Source of the DNA: Numida meleagris
Taxonomy: Eukaryota; Chordata; Aves; Galliformes; Numididae
Reading direction: 5' to 3'
Assembly (NCBI RefSeq): GCF_002078875.1
Contig: NC_034410.1
Coordinates: forward strand, 97,920,384 to 97,984,383
DNA length: 64,000 nucleotides
The notes beneath the pieces were generated by a model that did no database searches, was not told the origin of the DNA, and saw only the letters and a list, made by a program, of their open reading frames with translations. Below, piece by piece: positions 48,601 through 59,765 of this stretch. The translations under genes and the position numbers were made by a program. The number at the start of each line of letters is the position of its first letter. The stretch's first letter is position 1.

Positions 48601-51033
48601 TACAGATAGAGGAAATAATTTTCTTTCCATTTGTTTGTTTCTCTTACTCTACCTTTCCTTAAATAGCTTCAGATTATTCTGGAAACAGTTATTCCATATT
48701 TCCTCACCTGTTCTCAACAGCTTATCCTGTAACAAATGTAGGTTTCTGCAGCTGTAATGATTAAATGAATTTATTGGCTGTGCTCACAATGAGTCCAGTA
48801 TCTGTCTCCTCTTTATCACAATTTACATACTGCAGTTATTAATTTCAGAAATCATTAAAGTACATTCCCAAGTAAAAGATGAATAATGTGTAACAAATTG
48901 GATTGAAGCATTCCACAAAATTGCAAGAAAAGTATGAATTGTGTTTTGTTTTGTTTTCTTAGGCTGTAGGGAAGGCATTATCCAGGAAATCATAAGAAAT
49001 AGAGACAATATAACCCAGATTTATTCCTAGCAGAAGACTATGTTAGGAAATTACAAGATAATCAAATCTCCACTATAAACGAATAGGGCATTCTATGCAC
49101 ATTTATCTAAAGATCCAAAATGCAATATTGACAGCATAAGGTTTTACTGGAAAATGAAAGCAATCCTCTAGACGACTAGAAGAATTCAATTCTAACTGCT
49201 AAGAAACAGTGGAAGTTTTACTTAGAGAGAAAGCACCAGTGAAAAATTATGATTAGCTGTTTCCAAATGTAAGTATTAAAAGATAAAATAAATGCAGAAT
49301 GCAAAAGAAAGTAGTGTAGTAGTAGTAGAAGGTTCTCTTGGATTTCTTGAATGACTTATTGTCCAATTTTAAAACACAGAGAGAAATTATTAGAAAATTG
49401 GTATTCAGTATTGCCTACCTTTGTTGTTTATTGCTTACTTTTATAGCTACTTCCTCTACTTCCTTAAGTAGAGGAATTTATAGCCTTCTAGCATTTATAG
49501 ATTTAGCTTTTTCCATTACTCATTCTTTAGAGACTCAGAAAATCCAAAAGGCATTGTGTGTGGTCATGCATTCTGAGCATTGTATCAGGCACATTCACAT
49601 AAAATGTTATATGAAGTGGTACCTTGAGATCGCACCTTCTTGGACTACGGACAGAGCATGTTTGTATCCCATACAGGTGCCTAACACAGCCTTTTAAGCT
49701 CTTGTCCATTGATTGCCCAGGAAGTAACTGTCTGGCAACCTTGGCTATTTATTTGGCAGCTTCAATTGCACATTGCTCTGTTGAACTTCAGTGCCCACAG
49801 TAATGGTGTAGGAAAAATATAGTCTTTCATTACTCCAAGGGAGTCTTGTTCCCAGTGTACCAGGACTGCAGCTCAGATAGCTGCTTCTGATGGTGCAATC
49901 AGAAATCAGCATCTTCAGCAGGGGATAGAGTGTTTATGGTCGATGATCCCGTTGTTAATTGATCCAAGCTCAAGTTTGCTGACTTTCAGGCGTACACAGA
50001 TCATGTCCACTTATCCTGACTTTCACCCTGTAGTGGTTGTGGGATTTCTGGAGGCAAGATTTTGAGGAAAATTTCTTAGAACTGATGTTTATTGACATTT
50101 TCTGTGAAATAGCACGCAAACCAAGTTTAATAGACACATTTTTGTAGATTTTGAATTAAAATAAGATACCACGCTTAAAAATGCAGTCTGATGCAGTCTG
50201 ATGTTTGTTATCCTATCCCATCAAGCAAAGTCATATCTGTTACATATGCATATTCAAATTCAGGGTTGTGGGCCCAATGTTCTGTCCAGAATCCTGCCAT
50301 GTTCACTGGTTTTCAACCACCCACGAAGGCAGTGTGCTGAGAGCTGAGTTGATTTGTACTCACTTGTTATCAAAGCAAAGCTTTCAGTGAGCCATATTAT
50401 CCTCTGTTTGGAGTCCATAGGAGTTGTGTGGAACCACATGGAACAGTATTTAATCTAAATATAAAGTATTTGGTAATGTAATACCAATGGCACATAAATT
50501 AATCTAAGTGTTTGCATTACTTGAGACATATAATGCAACATTTACTTTCAGTATGTCTTTAAATTGGTTTTCTTCCAACTGAATTTTTAATGGTAGTGAT
50601 AGATAAACATAAGCAAAATGTTCTTTTTTTCTTTATGGTTTTCTGTTTAATTTACAGGAGTACAACTACTGTTGTCAATTGTATGTTTATATAAATAAAT
50701 AGTTTAATAAGATGACTGTATTTTTAACAGATTTGCTTGCTTGCTTTCTTCATCTCTATGGGGATCAAGTCCTTTTGCCCTTACTAGCTACTCTATGAAG
50801 GTGTTACCATTTCACTTCCTCCTCAAGGGATCCACTAATAAGTTGTAAACTTAGAAGATTTTAAAAAAATGATTTGTATATATTTTTTGTATCCTTCACA
50901 AGCAAACTTTCACATTATCACTATTTGTATTACACAGAATTCTATGTAAATGTCTAAAAAAATACGGGAAAGGAAAGAAGAAAGAGGTTGATACTGCACA
51001 AGGTGGATCTAAAGCCATCTATGTATAATACAC
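45693..51033. other. upstream non-coding region, nothing recognised
   Basis: AT-rich unique DNA. At 46,140-46,290 there is a non-repetitive patch with an AP-1/Maf-type TGCTGACTCAG (46,215-46,225). A 10-bp tandem duplication of TGCAGTCTGA lies near 50,183. The 119-codon ORF at 49,338-49,697 looks random. Confidence 0.5.
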
Positions 51034-51256
51034 CATAGAATCGTAGAATGGCCTGGGTTGGAAGGGACCTCAGAGCCCACCCAGTCTCACCCCCTGCTGT
51101 GGGCGGTGCGGCTCCCACCAGCTCAGCTGCCCAGGGCCCCATCCAACCTGGCCTTGAGCACTTCCAGGGATGAGGCACCCGCAGCTTCTCTGGGCAGCCT
51201 GTGCCAGCACCTCACCACTCTCCGAGTGAAAATTTTCCCCCGACATCTAATCTAAA
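51034..51256 (-). mobile_element. CR1 LINE 3' fragment
   Basis: CATAGAATCGTAGAATGGCC, then tgggttggaagggacctca and the ORF2 C-terminal region up to aaaattttcccccgacatctaatcta. It is GC-richer than its surroundings, closely related to the copy at 58,909 (same 3' UTR type) and relatively well preserved. Confidence 0.93.
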
Positions 51257-52161
51257 AACATTTCAAAAGGAGCTAAATTTCGTTTGAACAAAAGAAAGGT
51301 TAAATAATGACTCTCTCAAAGAACAAAACTGTGTATGTTTGCTTTTAAAAGCTAATACTTTCATTACTTCCCTACTCAAATCAGTAGTCAAGTCAACATA
51401 AGGCAATAATTAAATTTGCCAAATGATCAGTCTATCAGTATATTTGTAATGAATTACATTTAATAATCATGTAATGCCTTTCTGAAAACATTGAAATTCC
51501 TTATTTTGGTACCTTACCGCTAGTAAGATAATGTAACACAGAAAACTTTTCTACACTTTTTTCTTCTGAATTTATAGGAACTGTGCCTATTTCAAATTTT
51601 TACCTGTGCAAAAAAAATGTCTAAAATTATTGAATTTAATATTACTTATTGGCTATACATTATAATTTTCATATAACTTTAAGAATCTTAATTTTCATAC
51701 TAATTGGTGTTGAATGGTCTAAAGAGGCATTCACACCATCTATTTCATGCAGCATGGGGCATGTTGAGTAGAGCAGTTGAGCCTATATATGTTAGGCATA
51801 TCAACAGACAGCGATTCAGGTCACTTGCAGCTAAAAATGTACAGTGTGAAACTCTTGCTGGAGGTTTTAAAAATATTCAGTCTTATGCTGTAAATTAGTT
51901 TGCTTTCAAAGGGCCTTTTCCTTCACCAGCACTCAGTTCACAGTTAGGAAGGAATTGCCTCTACTTCCACAGGTGCAGGTGGCAACACCGAAAACACAGG
52001 TGTGTGAATGGCTAAAGCCAATCTCCATGGCTTGTGTGGGCCTGAAAATACTGGCTGTGCTATGAGATATGAAGCCCTTGTCTCAATTGTATTATCAAAT
52101 CAAATGTTATTTGAATGTCATCTGAGGGCAAATTCAAGTGCTTCACTTATATTCAGATACT
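51257..52161. other. spacer between CR1 copies, nothing recognised
   Basis: AT-rich, with short ORFs only and no repeats that I recognise. Confidence 0.5.
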
Positions 52162-52888
52162 ACAGAATCAGAGAATCACAGGGGTTGGAAGGGACCTCAA
52201 GAGATCATTGAGTCCAAGCCCTCTGCTAAAGCAGGTACCCTACAATAGGTCAGATATGGTAGGCGTTCAGCCAGGTCTTGAATATCTCCACAGAAGAAGA
52301 CTCCACAACCTCTCTGGGCAGCTTGTTCCAGTGCTCCGTCACCCTTACCATAAATAAGTTGTTCTGCATGTTTGTACGGAACTTCCTGTGTTCAAGTTTT
52401 AGGCCATTACTCTTTGTCCTATCATTCCACACCACCAAGGAGAGCCCGGCCTCATCCATTTGCTGCCCACCTTCCTTTAAATATTTATAAACATTTATCA
52501 GATCCCCTCTCAATCTTCTTTTCCCCAGGCTGAACAGACCCAGGTTACTCAGGCTTTCCTCATATAGGAGATGCTCCAGGTCCTTTATCATCTTTGTGGC
52601 CCACCGCTGGACTCCTTCTAGGGGATCTCTGTCTTCTTTGAACTGAGAAGCCCAGAACTGGACACAGTAGTCTTAATGTGGCCTCACCAGGGCAGAGCAG
52701 AGTGGGAGGATCACCTCCCTCAACATGCTGGCCACGCTCTTGTTAATGCACCCCAGGATACCTTTGGCCTTCTTGGCCACAAGGGCACACTCCTGGCTCA
52801 TGGCCAACTTGTTGTCCACTGGAACCCCCAGGTCCTTCTCCACAGAGCTCCTCTGCAGCAGGTCATCCCCTAACCTGTACTGATGCAT
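52162..52888 (-). mobile_element. CR1 LINE, about 730 bp, ORF2 C-terminal part
   Basis: The 3' end is at 52,162 (ACAGAATCAGAGAATCACAG) and the 5' truncation at about 52,888. The minus-strand frame at 52,888-52,673 reads GDDLLQRSSVEKDLGVPVDN and ends LCSALVRPH, standard CR1 ORF2 sequence downstream of the RT catalytic core. A second frame at 52,591-52,250 continues with LGLFSLGKRRLRGDL and [12 protein letters not shown]. Stops and frame changes between the two show it is dead. Confidence 0.95.
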
Positions 52889-53150
52889 GCATATTACATG
52901 TTCAACATTTTTTACATTTTTTGGTTTTGTTTCTGGTTTGGTAATTCTTGTAAGATCATCCGAAAACAGATAATCTATAACTTGATAGAATCTCAGCCTA
53001 AGTTTCTATCGAACCTCCATGAGAAAACATAGCTATTTAAAGATAGTGTAGGCTAGTACTAAGAAACACTGATCTTAGTAGAGATCCCTCTTGCATGCTA
53101 AGGCCCTTGAAATATCAACATTTTCTTTCCATCTATTCAATGTTCCTTCT

Positions 53151-53226
53151 TATTTTATTTTATTTTATTTTATTTTATTTTATTTTATTTTATTTTATTT
53201 TATTTTATTTTATTTTATTTTATTTT
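53151..53226. repeat. (TTTTA)n pentanucleotide array, about 15 units
   Basis: An uninterrupted run of TATTT/TTTTA units of about 76 bp, preceded by tgttccttct and ending in tattttttta. On the minus strand it is (AAAAT)n. It begins about 260 bp from the 5'-truncated end of the CR1 at 52,162, so it is not that element's tail. The length suggests a polymorphic microsatellite. Confidence 0.97.
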
Positions 53227-55222
53227 TTTACCTCTCCTATATTTGAAAAGATTGTGACACAATAATCTATCATACCTAAGTTTGCCTACAGGTTTGTGAA
53301 AATCCAAATATGTTAAATCTGCTGTCTTCCTTTTCTATCTATACAACAGTTATTTCATTAAGCACTATGATTTGTCTGGGACAATTTACCTTTCACAAAA
53401 CCACCTATGATTCATGCTTATTAAACTGTTCTCTTCCAACCTGAACAAATATTTAAGATAGCCAAAAAAAGCTTCTCAAAAGTTCTGCTGCTATTGGCTC
53501 AGGCTTTGACACACTTAAACAGCCTGCAAAGTATCTGCTTTCACTAATTTGTAGTTGGGATTTTTCAGACTAAGTTATTATTAAGACTGCCTATAAAGGT
53601 GGCAGGAACTTTTGCAAGGATATTTTTCTTAATATTTAATATGATGTTAATCACCACAACTTCTGAAAATGATCTATTTATAATCTAGGTAATTTTTCAT
53701 TCTTTTCATCTGGTAAGACATTTGTAAGCGCTTATTCATGATACTTTAAAGGTCTGGGTATCTAAGATGTATTATTTTTTGTTCACAAAGACAAGGCATT
53801 AGAGATACTTTTCTACTCATCTATGGAGGTGAAAGAGAAGCTGTAAAGGCCTGGGAAGAGGAGCTGTAATAAACTATTTGAAATGATTCAAAGAGTATTT
53901 ATTTTACCATCTCCCTTGATGAGTACAAAATGCACTGCTTTTAAAACTACATTCATTTTACCATGAATATCCTAAGCAGACTTCTTTTTTTAAAGCTGCT
54001 GTTCCTTTGTTTTGTTGGAGTTTTGTTATTATGATTATTATTTTACTTGTCACATTCTTTTCATATGCTTTTTCCAAGTAAGTGAAAGGCTGGTAGTGCT
54101 TGTGGAATCAGTGCAAGACTTTTGTCACTATTGTTCTTTAGGCCTTTTTATACAGTGTTTGCTTCTTCCCCTTTTGCACTTAGTAAATTAAGGTCGGCTA
54201 TTGAGTGCAGGCAGCTTTATGTAAGCTGTGTGAGAATAACTGGAAAGTGAGCCAGCATATGCTAGCCTCCAAGACAATGAAAATTAATGGTTTATGAAAG
54301 AAAGCAGTAATGTCAGAAGAATGAATCAGAGAATCAAGAGAACAAAAACAAAGAGAAGGAAGGCGAGGTGACCACAGTACAAATGGAATCTTAAGGATAT
54401 GAATTAATTTTTGTTTGTCCCAACATGCCGTACTGTTCCAGTGATGAATTTGCCAAAAATCTGGAGTTGTCTCCAAGACCCTGGGAAGCATCTCTAATTT
54501 GTGCACTGAAACATAAAAGAGCCAGTCACTGGCACATATAAAGACTGGAGGCTTCCACTTGAAGTGAGTTTCTCATATTTATGAATACATCTTCTAAAAA
54601 AACAAAATTCACTCCATTAATTTCCTTGTCAACATCCCTCAGTAATTCACTGAATTTAACAAGGAAATCCAACAGCACATCCTGCTTCTTCCTCCCCCAG
54701 CATTCTCAGGGCATTTTTTTCTTGTGCAACTTATTACTATAGAAACAATCTTTCTAAAGGTATTTCAGTTTCAGAAAGCAATGCTATATTGAAGCCATTC
54801 TGCTTATGAAACATTTTGTTTCTTATTGAGAATGTCTCAGGTGAAATACTCCATGACAATAAACGTTGTCAAGAAACAATTTCTACAAATACTAATGAAA
54901 TGAACACTTATGGCTATGGCAATATTATCAGGGTTTCCACCATCACACCAATGAAGGTCATGTAAACTTTCATATTACCCATTTCATGTTTCATCTACTT
55001 CTATGAGTATGTGTGTGTCAATTTGATATAGTAGAGAATTACATGCTTGGAAAGATTCATGTCGTATATTTGCTTTTGGAGTGATCATCCACCACCTTAA
55101 AAGGAGGTAGAGGTTTTACCTCAAAATTCCCACATAGCTGAGTTGTGAGAAAACTCCCTTAGAATTAAAAATCCAGTTTCCTCTCAGATTTTATCCGGAG
55201 CGAGATTTTTTTCATAGGAAGA
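53227..55222. other. AT-rich spacer, nothing recognised
   Basis: Non-coding sequence following the (TTTTA)n array. No exon, transposon or RNA gene signature is visible. Confidence 0.5.
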
Positions 55223-55863
55223 GATAGAATCATAGAATCACAGAGTCATTAATATTGGAGAAGACCTCTAAGATCATCTCATCCAACCATAATACCATCC
55301 CCACCATGCCCACTAACCATGTCCTTCAGTGCCACATCCACACATTTCTTGAACACCTCCGGGGACGGTGACTCTACCACCTCCCTGGGCAGCCTGTGCC
55401 AATGCCTCACCACTGTGAGAAGAAATTTTTCCTAGAATCCAACCTCTCCTGTCACAACTTGCGGCCATTCCCTCTCATGCTATCACTGTAACCTGGGAGA
55501 AGATGCCAACCCCCATCTCACCTCTACTTCCTTTCCGGCAGACCTTTCTTTCAGTCTCCCCTGAGCCTCCTCTTCTCCAGACTGAACAATCCCAGTTCCC
55601 TCTGCCATTCCCCATCAGACTTGTGCTCCACACCCCTCGTAGCTTGTTGCCCTTTTCTGGACATGCTCCAGAGCCTCAGTGTCTTTCTTGTTGTGAGGGG
55701 CCCAAAACTGAACACAGTAGTGAGGTGTGGCCTCACCAGAGCTGAGTACAGGGAGACAGTCACCTCCCTGCTCCTGCTGACTGCATTATTTCTGATGCTG
55801 CTGGCCTTCTCGACCACCTGGGCACACTGCTGGCTCTTGTTCAGCTGGCTGTAAACTGGATCT
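55223..55863 (-). mobile_element. CR1 LINE, about 640 bp, ORF2 C-terminal part
   Basis: The tail GATAGAATCATAGAATCACA marks the 3' end, and the subfamily segment accataataccatccccacc follows. The minus-strand ORF at 55,817-55,551 contains SREVTVSLYSALVRPHL and LGLFSLEKRRLRGD of CR1 ORF2. It lacks part of the usual sequence around 55,470-55,540 and is frame-broken. Confidence 0.94.
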
Positions 55864-58800
55864 CCTCTTACAGGTCATTTTCAAGTTTTACTGGTTTCCA
55901 AGTGCCTCTTAGCCTTCATCTCTCTTTCATTCCACATCCATACCTCTACATTCCTGCTTGACTTCCCTCTTCAACTCATCTCTACCTGTTCCTTACCTGT
56001 TTTGTCACAGCAACACTTGGCTGTCTGCACATTCACTTTCTTCTTCACTTACCACCACCATATTAGGTTTCAGGCAGCAGCAGGCAGCCCATTCCTCAGC
56101 TTAATTGAAGGTCACTCTTGAACCTCAAAGGAAAAGTGTGTGTTAGGGATTTTGGGACACTAGCAGTGCTTGGAACACTGAGAGCAATTCCTCCAAATCC
56201 AGAAAGAATGTTTTTCTCATTAGATATAACAAATTCAAGATAAAACTTGTGGAGCAGGAAAAAAAAACATAACCAAATATATATACTTTTTGCTACTTGA
56301 AACAAAAAAGAGTCACCAGGAAAGCTGTGATTCTGTTCTCATGATTTAAACTTAGTTTTGCAACAGTGGCTCAAACCTCTATGCCAAGTATGATGTTCCA
56401 AGAATTAAGGAGGAAGGAAAAAGTTCTCTCTGAAAGGCATCTGAGAAATAAAAGATTCACAATCTTCTGTTTAAAATCATCCAGCTAGATCAATTGTAAG
56501 TGTCATACATTTGGACAGACGTGCTTTAGTGCCACAAGTCCCCCTGAATCGCCTCTCCCAGCAGCACATCCAGGTCTGCCTGCATCAGCCTGAGAGCAGC
56601 CCAGCGTGGCTGGGCCTTGCCCCAGCTGACATGTTCATGCTGCAGCTGCACAGGGAGAGGAAATTCTGCCTGGAACAGAAATTGCAAAAAAGAATCATGT
56701 CCAGCACAGAGCATCACAAGCAACAAATTAAGAGATGCTTACAGATAAAACATCTGTGAGCCAAAGAGAAGAAATTGTAATAATCACTCATTACTCCTCA
56801 TGCCTATGAGAAGTACTGTGTGCTGTGAAAAAGCTTAGCATGAGTATGGTATATAAGTACACGGCAGCAAGCCTGTCATTTGGAAGGTGGGAGGGAAATA
56901 GTTTACCCTCTTCTCCACCCCTATCCTTCATTTGAGTTTCTCCTTGTAAATTCATGTCAATAGCCATCAAAAGCACAACAAAGATCAGCTTTCAGTGCCT
57001 CAGCACCCACTGGATTTTAAACAGCAGAATCCTCTAAGCATCACACAGTTCTATCAGAGTGCTTTGTTGAAATGTGGGCTCTGCTTTTGTGATGCTCAAA
57101 AGCAAACGCTGCTCTGCTGGTGTGTACACGGTTTACAAGATGCGGATGTTCCACTGGGCATGGCAGTCCTTGGAAAGAAGGAGCCTTGCACATATACGCT
57201 AACGCTCAGCACAGCCCTGTATGCTCAGGTAGGGACTGGTTATACATGTGAAAGCAGAAGCTGTGTGGAGTGGTTCTCACTGAAGCAGCTGCCACTAACC
57301 TGCACTCCACGCGCAGAGCTAGAGGTGATAACTCAGGATGACTGCCTCCACTGCCGCAAAGTTTCATTTGTTTTCACCCTGTGAAAAGATGTCTACGAGG
57401 CGGATTAAAGGAAAAAGACAACAATTGGAAGTTCCAGAAATAGTTTTTATAATAATTGATAACAAAAAAATGTTCCATCCTGTTATCTGAGCAAAGTTTC
57501 AATTGCTGAAGAGTGTACAAGCTGTCTGCAAAAGGTCCAACATTCTCATCTGGAAAAACTTTCAGATTTTATTCCTTTATTTGGCTTGAAACAGCACTTT
57601 TTTGCTTTTGTTAAATCTTTAACTGAGGTCTGGGCCACAGCATAAGTAAAAGGCAACATGCTGGCTAGAGGCCATCGTTTTACATTTTAGAAGGATTTGG
57701 AGTGAAAACAGATGAAAGCTGTGGGGGCCCTGGTCAGATGGCAGTGTAAGGATCCACAGGAGCCAGAAGGAAGAGAGTCCAGCATATTTGAATCCTCAGT
57801 CAGAAGACATCAATGAGCAGCTGAAATTGGGGATGATGCAAGGAAAAATTAAAAAAAAAAAAAAAAAAGTATTCCTTGAGGTATTGCTTCAGCTCTTGGA
57901 ATAGTAAATAATGGAAAAATACCATCAAGAGGAGATCTTCCTAATTCTGGGAAGTGTTCGCATTAACCACAGTCACACCAATGATATTTTCATAAAGAAC
58001 AGAAGCCACAGAGGCGCAGAAAATGAGAGAACAAACAAGATGTGGAAAACTAGAAAAGAGCAGATATGTAACTAAGGAATTGTGTAGAAATCTAATATAT
58101 GCTCAGCACAAAATGAGAATTAAAGAAGCCTTTGAGGAAGAAGCAGATTGTCATATGCTGAGTGAGGTGACCCATCGAAGCAGAGGGAGAATTTTGTTTG
58201 AGAAACAAAGAATTTTGTTTTTCTGTTAGAGAAGATACAGCTTGAGGTTCTTGTTTTTGTGGAAGCTCATAAGCCAGTTAACTCCAGACTTGAAACCTCT
58301 GAAGCTTCCCAGTCTCATGTTTAGGAGCAAAGGAACATGTTTGCTTCACTGCAAAATCTCTGAGAGATGCAGCCAATGCAGGAAACACTTGCAAGGAACA
58401 CAGAAATGCTGGAAGAATATCTTGAAAATGGACAAAACCCCAAATAACAGATTTTTTTTTTTAAGAGTGAAGAAAAACAGTTCTGAGCATTTTAATTAGA
58501 GTGGTTTAAGCTGGGGGGAGTGGGAAAGCTCACAAAAAATATTTTACTCATCTTCATTTAAAATTAAAAACTAATGTCATCATAAAGCATGCTGAACATC
58601 TCATAGGTTCTCAGGTGGATTACCTCATGTTTCTGCTTAAAGAATCCTTCATCATTGCTTTACATGTTGACTATATTGCTGTATATATCCATATTGCCAT
58701 TTTTACTAGCTGTGCCATTTCAGTCAAATCCTGTTTCCTTTCTCAAATGCATACGATCACCGGAGGTAGGATATCCTTTCCATGCTCTGAGGCACAGTTC

Positions 58801-58908
58801 TGCTTTCTTTGCTCAGTATTGTTTTCAGTGGCAGTCTGCATGACCATGAAGAGCAGATTTGAGTTCCTCCATCACTTCTGTGCTTTTCAAAAACGCTATG
58901 CAATGGAC
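55864..58908. other. non-coding spacer with a chance 129-codon ORF
   Basis: Unique DNA with the A18 tract at 57,851. The plus-strand frame at 56,995-57,384 is the longest open stretch outside the CpG island in this half but has no domain, splice context or codon pattern to support it. Confidence 0.5.
57851..57868. repeat. poly-A tract (A18)
   Basis: Eighteen A residues after ggaaaaatt. The upstream flank (57,690-57,845) is not a recognisable retrocopy, and I saw no duplicated flanks. Confidence 0.9.
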
Positions 58909-59765
58909 ATCATAGAATTATAGAATTCCAGAGTGCCTTGGGTTAGAAGGGACCTTAAAAACCACCCAGCCCCAACCCCATGCCATGGGCAGGGCTGCTA
59001 CCCACCAGCTCAACTGCCCAGGGTCCCATCCAACCTGACCTTGAGCACCTCCAGGGATGGGCATCACAGCTTCTCTGGGCAGCTGTGCCAGCGCCTCACT
59101 GCACTCCAAACAAAAAAATTCCTCCGAATATCTAATTTAAATCTTCCCTCATTTACTTTAAAACCATTCCCCGTTGACCTACCACTATCAGACCATGTAA
59201 AAACTAAGTCCTTCTCTTGTTTATAAGTTCCCTTTAAATACTAGAAGGCCATAGTGAGTCTGTGCACATACCTGGGATTGCCCACTCAAGTGCATCACCT
59301 TTTTGAATCTCTATAGGTTCATGTAGGCCTACTTTCCAAGCTATCCAGAGCCCTCTGGATGGCCTCTCTTCCATCTGGTTTATTGCCTGTATCACTCAGC
59401 TTGTGTCATCAACATACTTGCTGAGGGTGCGCTTGATGCTGCTGTCTATGTCACTGATAATGATGTTTAAGAGCACTGGTCCCAAGACAGACCCCTGAGG
59501 GATACTGCTAGTGAACGGCCTCCACCTGGACATAGAGGCATTGACCTCAGCCTGCTGTCTGTGACCATCCAACAAATTCCTTAATATAACCACTTATGAT
59601 GTTTCTTGCTGCAACCAGCTCTGTGTCCACTGAATAGTCCAGCCTTCAAATCCGTATCTCTCCAATTTAGAGATAAGAATGTGACATGGGAACACATCAA
59701 AGACCTCTCAAGAAGTGCTGGTAGATGACATCAGTTGCTCTTCCTTTGTTTACTGAAGCCATCCC
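58909..59765 (-). mobile_element. CR1 LINE with RT core fragment and internal deletion
   Basis: The 3' end at 58,909 (CATAGAATTATAGAATTCCA) leads into the ORF2 C-terminus as far as about 59,255. The sequence then jumps to the reverse-transcriptase core. The minus-strand ORF at 59,593-59,396 contains [19 protein letters not shown] and the catalytic-type YVDD, followed by DGREAIQ-like sequence near 59,350. The ORF2 section seen in the copy at 52,162 (GDDLL to LVRPH) is missing between them. Farther 5' (59,600-59,765) the RT frame is full of stops. It is a dead copy, but it reaches farther 5' than any other in the window. Confidence 0.93.

Noticed and set aside
56995..57384. Plus-strand 129-codon ORF, one of the longest outside the CpG island
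   Set aside because: No recognisable domain, no splice context and no conserved motif; length is within chance for this much sequence.
59396..59593. Reverse-transcriptase-like ORF as a possible functional gene
   Set aside because: It is part of a degenerate CR1 copy with stops on the 5' side and an internal deletion on the 3' side.
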